From assembly GCA_011620555.1 (NCBI GenBank), contig WOYY01000025.1, positions 1 through 64,000 on the forward strand: 64,000 nucleotides of DNA, in the 5' to 3' direction. This document shows positions 1 through 8,799 of the stretch, piece by piece. Below the pieces are notes generated by a model. That model ran no database searches. It was not told where the DNA came from and saw nothing but the letters and a program-made list of their open reading frames with translations. The first letter of the stretch is position 1, and each line of letters opens with the position of its first letter. The position numbers and the translations under genes are program-made. Source of the stretch: Anaerolineaceae bacterium (GTDB taxonomy: Bacteria > Chloroflexota > Anaerolineae > Anaerolineales > Anaerolineaceae).

Positions 1-7
1 AATCCAA

Positions 8-1525
8 TCAAATCCGCCGCCACTGACGGCCGTCTTTGCGGATGAAATCCTCGGCCGATTGCGGCCCCTGGGTTCCGGCCTCATAGACCGGCAGGTTGCC
101 CAGCCCCTGGGTCGCCCAGGCGGAGATGATCCCATCGGTCAACCGCCAGGCCTCTTCCACCTCATCACTCCGGGTGAAAAGCGTGGCATCTCCCAACAGA
201 CTGTCCAGCAGCAGGCGTTCATAAGCCTCGGGCGGATCTCCCGAGAAGGCTTCCGCATAGGAAAACCGCATCTTCACCGGTTCGATCTGCATCACGCTGC
301 CCGGGGACTTGGCGCCCAAATAGAGCGTGATCCCCTCATCCGGCTGGATCCGCAGCACCATAACGTTTGGCGCATCGCCAGCCAGGTTGCGCTGGCCGAA
401 AAGGGCCAGGGGAACCTGCGTATATTGGATGGCGATCTCCGTCACCCGGTGCGGCAGGCGCTTGCCGGACCGCAAATAGAAAGGCACCCCCGCCCAGCGC
501 CAGTTATTGATGAACAACCTCGCCGCCAGATAGGTCTCTGTGATTGAATCCGGCGCAACATTGGGTTCATCCCGATAACTAGGGACGCGCTTGCCATCAA
601 TGGTCCCGGAAACATATTGCGCCCGGATGGTGTTCTCCAGCGCACTCTGTCCGCGGAAATCCGCAATGGACTTCAGGACTTTCACCTTTTCATCCCGGAC
701 CGCTTTGGCGCTGAAAACCGCCGGCGCTTCCATCGCTGTGAGCGCCATCAGCTGCAACAGATGGTTCTGGAAGACATCCCGAATCACGCCGGCCTGGTCA
801 TAGTAACCCGCCCGCGTGCCCACGCCCTCATTCTCGGCCATGGTGATCTGGATGTGGTCGATATATTTCCGGTTCCAGAGCGGCTCAAAAATGCCGTTTC
901 CAAAGCGGAAGGCAAGGATGTTCTGAACCGTTTCCTTGCCGAGGTAGTGGTCCATCCGGTAAATCTGATCTTCGTTGAAAACCGAATGCAGCTGTTTGTC
1001 CAGGGTCCGCGCCGATTCAAGGTCGCGCCCAAAGGGTTTTTCAACCACGATCCGCCGCCAGCCCTCCTGACAGGATTCGAGCTGGGATTTGCCGATATTT
1101 TCCACGATGGTCGAATACAAACCGGGGGGTGTGGATAGGTAAAAAAGCGTGTTCTGGACCCCCAATTGGTGCAGGGCCTGGTCCAAACGGTGATAGCCAT
1201 CCTCATCCTCGAAGGTCGATTCGATGTAATAGGCGTTATCGAGCAGCAACTCCAGGATTTCCGAATCGATTTCCTTATCCCCTGAATAGTCCAACACCCC
1301 CTGGCGCAGGACATCGCGCATCTTCTCATGGCTCCAGGGGCGCCGGGCAAAGCCAAGAATATAAAACGGGGATGGCAGGCGGCTGTTCTTCGCATTTTCA
1401 TACAGCGCCGGCATCAACTTCCGGAGGGCTAAGTCACCCGTCACCCCGAAGATAACAATTGCAACACCTTCCGAACAGGGTTCATTGATGATATCGATCT
1501 CAGGCATGGATTCTCCATCTGACAA
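8..1525 (-). CDS. zwf: glucose-6-phosphate 1-dehydrogenase
   Basis: 505 aa; GVTGDLALRKLMPALY Rossmann motif, RMDHYLGKETVQN active-site signature. Confidence 0.97.
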   Translation of the reverse strand: MSDGESMPEIDIINEPCSEGVAIVIFGVTGDLALRKLMPALYENAKNSRLPSPFYILGFARRPWSHEKMRDVLRQGVLDYSGDKEIDSEILELLLDNAYYIESTFEDEDGYHRLDQALHQLGVQNTLFYLSTPPGLYSTIVENIGKSQLESCQEGWRRIVVEKPFGRDLESARTLDKQLHSVFNEDQIYRMDHYLGKETVQNILAFRFGNGIFEPLWNRKYIDHIQITMAENEGVGTRAGYYDQAGVIRDVFQNHLLQLMALTAMEAPAVFSAKAVRDEKVKVLKSIADFRGQSALENTIRAQYVSGTIDGKRVPSYRDEPNVAPDSITETYLAARLFINNWRWAGVPFYLRSGKRLPHRVTEIAIQYTQVPLALFGQRNLAGDAPNVMVLRIQPDEGITLYLGAKSPGSVMQIEPVKMRFSYAEAFSGDPPEAYERLLLDSLLGDATLFTRSDEVEEAWRLTDGIISAWATQGLGNLPVYEAGTQGPQSAEDFIRKDGRQWRRI

Positions 1526-1605
1526 TTAATTTGATTGCCTCTCAATTCTACCTGATGTTTTATCATTATAATAATGATAGATTTTCACCAAAAAGAGGAA
1601 GCCCA

Positions 1606-2556
1606 ATGACAGAGATCACCCAATTGCGAGACAAGATCGAAACCAACATTGCCAAAGTGATTGTCGGCAAACGAAATACCGTGGAACTCCTGCTGGTCGC
1701 GCTGCTCTGCGACGGGCATGTCCTGATCGAGGATGTCCCCGGGGTCGGCAAGACCATGCTGGCGCGTTCGCTGGCGGTCAGCCTCGGCGGGCAATTCAAA
1801 CGACTCCAGTGCACGCCGGACCTGCTCCCCAATGACATCACGGGGGTCTCCATTTTCAATCAAGCCGAACAGGATTTTGAATTCCGTCCCGGCCCGCTTT
1901 TTGTGAATGTCCTCCTCGTTGACGAGATCAACCGCGCCACGCCCCGCACCCAGGCCGCCCTGCTGGAAGCCATGCAGGAACGCCAGGTCACCATGGATGG
2001 CACAACCTACCCCCTGCCCAAACCCTTTATAGTTTTAGCCACCCAAAACCCCGTTGAATTTGAGGGGACCTTTCCCCTCCCCGAGGCTCAGCTGGACCGC
2101 TTCATGCTGAAGATTGACATGGGCTACCCCGATCATGAAGAGGAAGCTGAAATCCTGGAGCGGCTGGCCCGGCAGCACCCGATCGAAACCCTGCAAACCG
2201 TGGCCGCGCCGGAGGAAATTCAGGTCCTCAAGCCGCTGGTCTGGGACGTCCATGTGGATGAAACCGTGGTGGACTATCTGATCCGGCTGGTTGAAGCCAC
2301 CCGGGAACATCACGATCTCCTGCTGGGCGCCAGCCCGCGGGCTTCCCTGGCGCTCTACAAAGCCGGCCAGGCGCTGGCAGCCCTGAACGGCCGGGATCAC
2401 GTCCTGCCGGACGACATCAAAGCGCTGGCACGCCCCGTGCTGGCTCACCGCATCATGCTGAAACCACAGGCTGCCCTGCGGGGGATTAACGCGGTCAACC
2501 TGGTGGAGCGCATCCTCGCAGAAACCCCCTTAAAATTAGACAGCCGGGAAGAATAA
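1606..2556 (+). CDS. MoxR family AAA+ ATPase
   Basis: Walker A GVGKT, LLVDEINRATPRTQAALLEAMQE, ATQNPVEFEGTFPLPEAQLDRF; start chosen at MTEITQ with upstream AGAGGAAG rather than the ORF-track start at 1531. Confidence 0.95.
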   Translation: MTEITQLRDKIETNIAKVIVGKRNTVELLLVALLCDGHVLIEDVPGVGKTMLARSLAVSLGGQFKRLQCTPDLLPNDITGVSIFNQAEQDFEFRPGPLFVNVLLVDEINRATPRTQAALLEAMQERQVTMDGTTYPLPKPFIVLATQNPVEFEGTFPLPEAQLDRFMLKIDMGYPDHEEEAEILERLARQHPIETLQTVAAPEEIQVLKPLVWDVHVDETVVDYLIRLVEATREHHDLLLGASPRASLALYKAGQALAALNGRDHVLPDDIKALARPVLAHRIMLKPQAALRGINAVNLVERILAETPLKLDSREE

Positions 2557-2559
2557 ACC

Positions 2560-3750
2560 ATGGCGGATTTTCTGCCCTTCCTGATCTTCCTGATGATCCT
2601 GGCCGTCTTCCTGCAAGCCGGTCCGGCCCTCACGGTGTTCTATATGATCATCGGGACCTTCCTGCTGGGGTTTTGGTGGCAGAAACGCGCCCTGAAACAC
2701 CTCAAAGTGTCCCGCCAATTCATTGACCATGCCTACCTCGGCGAAACCATCCAGATCGAACTGACCATTGAAAACGCCAGCCTGCTCCCCATCCTGTGGC
2801 TCGAGGCCCATGAGAGCCTGCCGGTCAACCTGCGGGCCGGCCGGGAGATCAAGGAAGTGTTCAGCCTGGGGATGCGCGGCAAAAAGACCATCCAATACGA
2901 GATCAACGCCTTCAAAAGGGGCTACTATCCGATCGGACCGCTGACCCTTGAAACCGGCGACCCGCTGGGCCTGACCAAACCCTCCCAGATCAGCATTCCC
3001 GAATCGCCGCTGACCATCTACCCCCGGATCGTCGATCTGGCGGCCCTGGGCTTCCCCTCCCGCTCGCCCTTCGGCACGATTCGAAATGAGAATCCCATTT
3101 ACGAAGACCCGACCCGTCTGATGGGCAAACGCAATTTCCAAAATGGGGATTCGGTCCGCAGGATCGATTGGAAATCCAGCGCGGCCAGCGGCGAGCTGTT
3201 GGTAAAACTATACGAAGCATCGATCGCTTTGGAGCTGGCGCTCCTGCTGGACCTCGATAAACGCAGCTATCCGATCGAAAACTTTTATGACGCCACGGAA
3301 CTGGCCGTGACCGCGGCCGCTTCGCTGGCCGCCTGGGCCAAGCAGCGCCAGCAGTCCGTGGGCCTCTTCACCAACGGCCTGGACCCCCTCGCCGAAGAAG
3401 CCCTTTCTCCCGCCCTGCCCCCGCGCAAAGGGGCGGGCCACCTGGTCAGCCTGCTGGAACTGCTGGCGCGGGTCCAGCCTGGCGAACAGCAGGCGGTGGA
3501 TCCCTGGCTGCAAAATACCCGCGGCGCGCTGAGCTGGGGCACAACTCTGGTCTTCATCTCCGGGCAGGTGGCGCCGGAAACCTTTGACCAGCTCTTCCAG
3601 ACCCGAAAAGCCGGTCTCAACCCCATCATCCTGCTGACCGGGAAGCTTTTCCATCTCCAGGAAATCCGCAGGGCGGCGGCCGGCTATCACCTCCCGCTCT
3701 ATACCGCCGCCTCAACAGCGGATATCAGCACAATCGGCGGGGCAAAATGA
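2560..3750 (+). CDS. DUF58 domain-containing protein
   Basis: two N-terminal TM segments and the RRIDWKSSAASGELLVKLYE motif; directly downstream of moxR. Confidence 0.9.
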   Translation: MADFLPFLIFLMILAVFLQAGPALTVFYMIIGTFLLGFWWQKRALKHLKVSRQFIDHAYLGETIQIELTIENASLLPILWLEAHESLPVNLRAGREIKEVFSLGMRGKKTIQYEINAFKRGYYPIGPLTLETGDPLGLTKPSQISIPESPLTIYPRIVDLAALGFPSRSPFGTIRNENPIYEDPTRLMGKRNFQNGDSVRRIDWKSSAASGELLVKLYEASIALELALLLDLDKRSYPIENFYDATELAVTAAASLAAWAKQRQQSVGLFTNGLDPLAEEALSPALPPRKGAGHLVSLLELLARVQPGEQQAVDPWLQNTRGALSWGTTLVFISGQVAPETFDQLFQTRKAGLNPIILLTGKLFHLQEIRRAAAGYHLPLYTAASTADISTIGGAK

Positions 3751-5366
3751 CCCCCCAACCCGCCTCGTCCGGCACTTCCCAGGACTCACAAAGGTTCATC
3801 ACCCTTGTCAATTTCATCCTGGTCAGCGGAATGCTGGCCTGTTTGGCCTATATTTCCAATAAATTCATCGGGATTTTCTATGACGAATGGGACATCAGCG
3901 GTCTGCCCATCCTCACCTTCCTGATCGCCTTCGAATCTCTGCTGGCGCCCTATATCCAATCCCGGATCACCCGGAACAGGGGCAACCCCCTCCTCTCCGC
4001 AGCGGCCGAGTGGATTCTGATCCTCCTCATCAGCCAGGTCTTCCTCCTGCTTCAACCCGGCGCTGAGGGGCTTTGGCAGGCGGTCCGCTCCTGGCAGGAT
4101 AATTTCTTCCAGAGCTTTTTCGATGTCGATTACGACCTGCTGATCTTCTTCCTCTTCATCGTTTGGGGGCTGACCCGGTTCTTCAGCCCGCCGCTCTACC
4201 AGTTGGAGGAAGACCAGGATTTGATGGAACAGGAGAAACTCGGCGTGACCTTCAATGACCGCCAGGAGGCCCGCCGCAGCCTGATGGGCCTGGTGTTTTT
4301 CCTCGGCTTCGTCATGGTCGGAATGACGGTGCTGCTCAAAGGGAACATCAAGTTCATCCCCTTTATCAAAACCCCCACCCGCGCCTTCATGGTCGTCCTG
4401 ATGATCTATTTTTCCCTGGCATTCGTCTTTTTGGCGCTCAACCAATATGCCATTCTGAAAGCCCGCTGGTATTTCAACAACATTCGGGTCAATTCCGACC
4501 TGGGCAAGCGCTGGCTGCTCTTTTCTCTGGCATTCATCCTAATCGTCGTCCTGCTGACAGTCTTCCTTCCCACCGATTTTGCTTTAGGGTTCCTGCCGGT
4601 CGCCCAGGCTCTCTTCAATGTCGTCCTGTATATCTTCGGGCTGGTCCAATTCCTCTTTCTGTTCCCAATCTCCTTCATTGTCTCGATCTTCACCGGCCTC
4701 CTGGGGACCCAGGAAACCGACCCAACGCTCCAGCCCGCGCTGCCCGAATTCGGCTCCGAGATAGCGCAGACCACCGGCCCGCTCCCCTGGTGGAACCTGG
4801 TGAAATCCATCCTGTTTTGGCTGGTTTTTTTGGGATTGATCGTTTTCGCCATCCGCTATTGCGTCAACAGCCACGAGGGCCTGAAGGCCTTCTTCGACCG
4901 GATCAGGATCCGGGCCTGGCTGGCTGATTTCTGGCAATCGCTCAAGAGCGGATTTAAGCAAATAAGCCGGGTGACCGCTGAAACCATGCAGCGGGGTCTG
5001 CAACAGGCCCGGCAGTTCTTCGCCGAGCGCGAAGTCAGGCTCCCCAGCCTGAAAGACCTCATCAAACACCTCCCGCCCCGCCAGGCGCTGATCCTCACCT
5101 ATCTGGACTGGGTGCGCTGGAACAAGTCCCACGGCCTCCCCCGCCAGAGTTCCCAGACCCCGCTGGAATACGCAGGAACGCTCAGTCAAAAATGGCCTGA
5201 TCTTGAGCCTTATCTCACGCCTTTCACGGCTGACTTCATCGCCGCCCGCTATTCCCCTCAGGAGATTGATCCGGCCCAACTGGAAGAGGCCCAAAGCCTG
5301 CTGAAGCGCATGAAAGACCTGATCCTCGCCCAGCAGAACCCACAAACCACCCAAGAAACCGCCTAA
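3747..5366 (+). CDS. multi-pass membrane protein with C-terminal DUF4129-like region
   Basis: about 9 hydrophobic segments; C-terminus TPLEYAGTLSQKWPDLEPYLTPFTADFIAARYSP resembles DUF4129; 4-nt overlap with the DUF58 gene. Confidence 0.75.
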   Translation: MTPQPASSGTSQDSQRFITLVNFILVSGMLACLAYISNKFIGIFYDEWDISGLPILTFLIAFESLLAPYIQSRITRNRGNPLLSAAAEWILILLISQVFLLLQPGAEGLWQAVRSWQDNFFQSFFDVDYDLLIFFLFIVWGLTRFFSPPLYQLEEDQDLMEQEKLGVTFNDRQEARRSLMGLVFFLGFVMVGMTVLLKGNIKFIPFIKTPTRAFMVVLMIYFSLAFVFLALNQYAILKARWYFNNIRVNSDLGKRWLLFSLAFILIVVLLTVFLPTDFALGFLPVAQALFNVVLYIFGLVQFLFLFPISFIVSIFTGLLGTQETDPTLQPALPEFGSEIAQTTGPLPWWNLVKSILFWLVFLGLIVFAIRYCVNSHEGLKAFFDRIRIRAWLADFWQSLKSGFKQISRVTAETMQRGLQQARQFFAEREVRLPSLKDLIKHLPPRQALILTYLDWVRWNKSHGLPRQSSQTPLEYAGTLSQKWPDLEPYLTPFTADFIAARYSPQEIDPAQLEEAQSLLKRMKDLILAQQNPQTTQETA

Positions 5367-5518
5367 ACTGTGTCAATTGGATGATGCTCATCCTCAGTGC
5401 CAATGCCCCTGTTCCTTCGGCTGCCGATAAGCCCAGGTCTCTGCCTGCCGCGTAATGGTTTTTCAATTCCGATTATAATAAACAAATTCATCTCTTTAAT
5501 TAACCAGGAGAATACATT

Positions 5519-6370
5519 ATGACAAAAATCATTGCTGACACCACCTGTGGCCTGCCCCTGGAGGAAATGGCGGCGATGGGTGTGGATGTCATCCCCCAAA
5601 TCATCATTTTCGGTGACCACCCCTACCGGGACGACAATGAAATCGACACACCCACCTTCCTCGCCAAACTGCAGGAATCCAAAGAACTGCCAAAAACGGC
5701 TGCGCCGCCCCCCGCCCTCTACGAGCCGATCTATAGGGCCTGCGTTGAGGCCGGTGAATCGATTGTCATTCCGACCCCTTCGACTGAACTGAGCGGAACC
5801 TTCCGTTCAGCGGAAGTGGCCCAGGAAAACGTCCCTGAAGCTGATGTCCATCTTCTCGACACGCGCACCATTGCGGGCGGCCTGGGAGTCCTCGTCAAAA
5901 AAGCGAAAGAGTGGGCGGACGCCGGTCTTCCGGCGGATGAGATCATTGCCAATCTGGACGCCCTGCGCCAACGGGAAGTCGTCTATTTCCTGGTGGACAC
6001 CCTCGATTACCTCCACAAAGGCGGCCGGATCGGCAATGCCTCCTTCCTAATCGGCAGCGTCCTCCAGATGAAACCCATCCTGGCCCTGGTGGATGGCAAG
6101 GTGACCGCTATTGAAAAACAGCGGACTTCCGCCAAAGCTTTGGCCCGCTTGAAGGAATTGGTCCTGGAAGAATGCCCCCAGGGAGCCGAGTCCTACATCA
6201 CGGTCAGTCACTGCGGCGGGCAGGAACGCGCAGAGCAGTTGGCAGCTGACTTAACGGCTGAACTCGGCCGCGACTCCATCCCCGTCTATGTCGTCCCGCC
6301 GGCCATCGTCGTTCACGCCGGCCCGGGCGTGATCAGCGTCAGTTTCTTCAAGGCGGAATCACGAATATAA
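5519..6370 (+). CDS. DegV family fatty-acid binding protein
   Basis: KIIADTTCGLP, VDTLDYLHKGGRIGNASFLIGSVLQMKPIL, HAGPGVISVSFF. Confidence 0.95.
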   Translation: MTKIIADTTCGLPLEEMAAMGVDVIPQIIIFGDHPYRDDNEIDTPTFLAKLQESKELPKTAAPPPALYEPIYRACVEAGESIVIPTPSTELSGTFRSAEVAQENVPEADVHLLDTRTIAGGLGVLVKKAKEWADAGLPADEIIANLDALRQREVVYFLVDTLDYLHKGGRIGNASFLIGSVLQMKPILALVDGKVTAIEKQRTSAKALARLKELVLEECPQGAESYITVSHCGGQERAEQLAADLTAELGRDSIPVYVVPPAIVVHAGPGVISVSFFKAESRI

Positions 6371-6375
6371 GAGCT

Positions 6376-6412
6376 AAAGGGGCTGTCCAAACTTGGGCAG
6401 CTTTTTCCTTTT
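6376..6412 (+). terminator. Rho-independent terminator after the degV-family gene
   Basis: GGCTGTCC-AAACTT-GGGCAGC stem followed by TTTTTCCTTTT. Confidence 0.7.
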
Positions 6413-6566
6413 CAGCAGGCTTCATCCAGAGTCTCCATTTTCGCAAGGTTTTTACCGCAAAAAAGCCACCCGTGAGCCGCCCCGCGGGCTATGGCAAGGT
6501 CCCCAGGAGAGCGGTAAACTTCTACCGGCAAGGATTTATGCGCCCACGAAAAGAATTTTGACGGAT

Positions 6567-7268
6567 ATGCTGGCTCCCGCGTCGACCCCGGACATTCTTT
6601 ATAAAGGCAAGGACCTGCTGGTCATCCATAAACCCGCCGGCGTCCTCTCCATCCCGGATGGCTACAGCTCGGACCTCCCCCATCTCAAAAACCTGCTGGA
6701 GCCTGAGCATGGGCCGCTATGGATAGTCCACCGGCTGGACAAGGGCACCAGCGGCGTGATGGTCCTCGCCCGCAACCCTGAAGCCCACCGCAACCTCAAC
6801 CAGGCTTTTCGCGACCGCCAGATCCAAAAAGTCTATCACGGCATCATCACACCCACACCGCCATGGGCCGCGCAGGTCATTGATCTGCCCTTGCGGGTCA
6901 ACGCCGACCGCCGTCACCGGACCCGCGTCGACGAGGAGAATGGCTCTCCGGCCTGGTCAGCTTTCAAAGTTCTGGATAAATTCGCCCTTGGCGCCAGATT
7001 GGAGATCAGGATCAAAACCGGTCTGACCCATCAAATCCGGGCCCACCTCCGCCAGCTTGAGCTTGCTCTACTTGGAGAAGACCTCTATCAGGCAGGCTTG
7101 CCTGAGCCGCCCCTCACCGCGCCTAGGCCCCTGCTCCATGCCCGGGAACTGAGCTTTGCGCATCCCTCCAGCGGGGAAATCGTATCCTTCTCAGCCCCCT
7201 ATCCCAACGATTTTAGGGCAGCGCTAGCCCTCATCCGCCAGACCAGAGGTCCGGACGGTGCGTTTTGA
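6567..7268 (+). CDS. RluA-family pseudouridine synthase
   Basis: IVHRLDKGTSGVMVLARN catalytic motif, GLTHQIRAHL; start set at MLAPASTPDILYKG (ORF track begins at 6393). Confidence 0.9.
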   Translation: MLAPASTPDILYKGKDLLVIHKPAGVLSIPDGYSSDLPHLKNLLEPEHGPLWIVHRLDKGTSGVMVLARNPEAHRNLNQAFRDRQIQKVYHGIITPTPPWAAQVIDLPLRVNADRRHRTRVDEENGSPAWSAFKVLDKFALGARLEIRIKTGLTHQIRAHLRQLELALLGEDLYQAGLPEPPLTAPRPLLHARELSFAHPSSGEIVSFSAPYPNDFRAALALIRQTRGPDGAF

Positions 7269-7941
7269 TGGAGGCCACCCGGCCGGCGCCCACAACGATA
7301 TGATCCAGCAGTGGGCATTCCAGTAATTTCCCAGCCGCCAGCAGGACGCGGGTCAGGTTGACGTCCTCAGGGCTGGGGGAAGGGTCGCCGCTGGGATGGT
7401 TGTGGACGATGATCAGGCTGGCCGCGTTGTGCCGAATCCCCAGCTTAAAGACTTCCACCGGCCGCACCGCTGAGGCGTTGAGCGACCCCCGATAGAGGCG
7501 ATCTTTGCCCAACAGGCGGTTGCGGGTATCCAGCAGGAGCACCCAAAGTTCCTCCTGCTCCAATGCCATCATTTCATACATCACCAGGTCAGCCACGTCC
7601 TGCGGCGAACTGATCTGCCGCCGGTTCTCAATGGAAAGGGAGCTGATCCGCCGTCCCAGCTCAATTGCCGCTTTGATCTGGGCGGCTTTGGCCTTGCCAA
7701 TCCCATTCACCTGGCAAAGTTCTTTAAAGGTGGTGCGGTGCAGCCCCTGCAGCCCGTTGAATTGGTCCAGGGCTTGCTGGCCGATCTGAACCGCATTGGC
7801 GCCCTTCTTCCCCACCCGGAGCAGAATTGCCAGCAGCTCCGCGTTCGAAAGCGCTTCCGCCCCCAGGGCTTCCAGGCGCTCCCTGGGCCTCTGAGATTCT
7901 TCAAAATCAGTGATCCTGTAATTTCCTGCGGCTTCTCCCAT
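7231..7941 (-). CDS. radC: RadC family protein (JAB domain)
   Basis: RPRERLEALGAEALSNAELLAILLRVG, HNHPSGDPSPSPEDVNLT, DHIVVG. Confidence 0.95.
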   Translation of the reverse strand: MGEAAGNYRITDFEESQRPRERLEALGAEALSNAELLAILLRVGKKGANAVQIGQQALDQFNGLQGLHRTTFKELCQVNGIGKAKAAQIKAAIELGRRISSLSIENRRQISSPQDVADLVMYEMMALEQEELWVLLLDTRNRLLGKDRLYRGSLNASAVRPVEVFKLGIRHNAASLIIVHNHPSGDPSPSPEDVNLTRVLLAAGKLLECPLLDHIVVGAGRVASIKTHRPDLWSGG

Positions 7942-7999
7942 CGCATTCCTCCCTGACTGTCCTTTTAACTTGCTGTTGACATGACCTCACAACCCACCA

Positions 8000-8008
8000 T
8001 GTTATAAT
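8000..8008 (+). promoter_or_regulatory. extended -10 promoter element for the STAS-RsbW-SpoIIE operon
   Basis: TGTTATAAT about 32 bp upstream of the start; TTGACA at 7976-7981 gives an over-long 21-bp spacer, so recognition would rely on the extended -10. Confidence 0.5.
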
Positions 8009-8039
8009 ATCACCATCTCAAAACAGATTTGGAAATAAA

Positions 8040-8387
8040 ATGGAATTTATCATCACGGAATTAAAAAATTGTGACCTGATGGAAATTTCCGGTCGGGTGG
8101 ATAGCTATACCTCGCCTCAGATCAAGGAAGCGCTGGGGGCAATCATGGCGGAGGGACGCTGCAAGATCATTCTGGATCTGAAATCCGTCACCTATCTCTC
8201 CAGTTCGGGGATGCTGACCTTCATCAACGCCTTAAAACAGTGCCAGCTATCGGAACAGGGGAAGATCATTCTGGCGCAAGTCCCCCCTCGAATTCTGACC
8301 AGCCTGGAACTGGCAGGTTTCAACCAGTTATTCGACATTTACGATGATGCGGCTATGGCAGTGAAGGGTTTTGAGGTGGACCCATGA
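8040..8387 (+). CDS. STAS-domain anti-sigma factor antagonist
   Basis: IILDLKSVTYLSSSGMLTFINALK. Confidence 0.92.
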   Translation: MEFIITELKNCDLMEISGRVDSYTSPQIKEALGAIMAEGRCKIILDLKSVTYLSSSGMLTFINALKQCQLSEQGKIILAQVPPRILTSLELAGFNQLFDIYDDAAMAVKGFEVDP

Positions 8388-8797
8388 CGGCCAAAACCTT
8401 TCCGGCCAATTTCAAAAGCCTTGCCGCCATCAGTGATTTCATCGTCAGGGCTTCCGAGAAGGCCGGCTTTTCACCCAATGAAGTCTATGCCATCCAAACG
8501 GCCGTGGACGAAGCCGTCTCCAATATCATTGACCACGCCTATGGCGGTGAAGACCTGGGGGATATCGAAATTCAGGTCACGAATATCAAAAACGGCATTC
8601 AGATCATCCTCCGGGACGATGGAGATCCCTTTGACCCGGATATTGTCCCAAATCCCGACATCTCCTCCCCCCTGGAGGTCCGCAGAGAACGCGGCCTGGG
8701 TGTCTTCTTCATGCGGAAGCTGATGGACCAAGTCATCTTCGATTTTTCGAATAAAAAAGGCAACACCCTCACGCTGATCAAATTCAAGGGGGCCTGA
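8384..8797 (+). CDS. RsbW-like anti-sigma factor kinase (HATPase)
   Basis: IQTAVDEAVSNIIDHAYG N-box, RDDGDPFDP, RGLGVFFMRKLMD. Confidence 0.93.
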   Translation: MTAKTFPANFKSLAAISDFIVRASEKAGFSPNEVYAIQTAVDEAVSNIIDHAYGGEDLGDIEIQVTNIKNGIQIILRDDGDPFDPDIVPNPDISSPLEVRRERGLGVFFMRKLMDQVIFDFSNKKGNTLTLIKFKGA

Positions 8798-8799
8798 CC

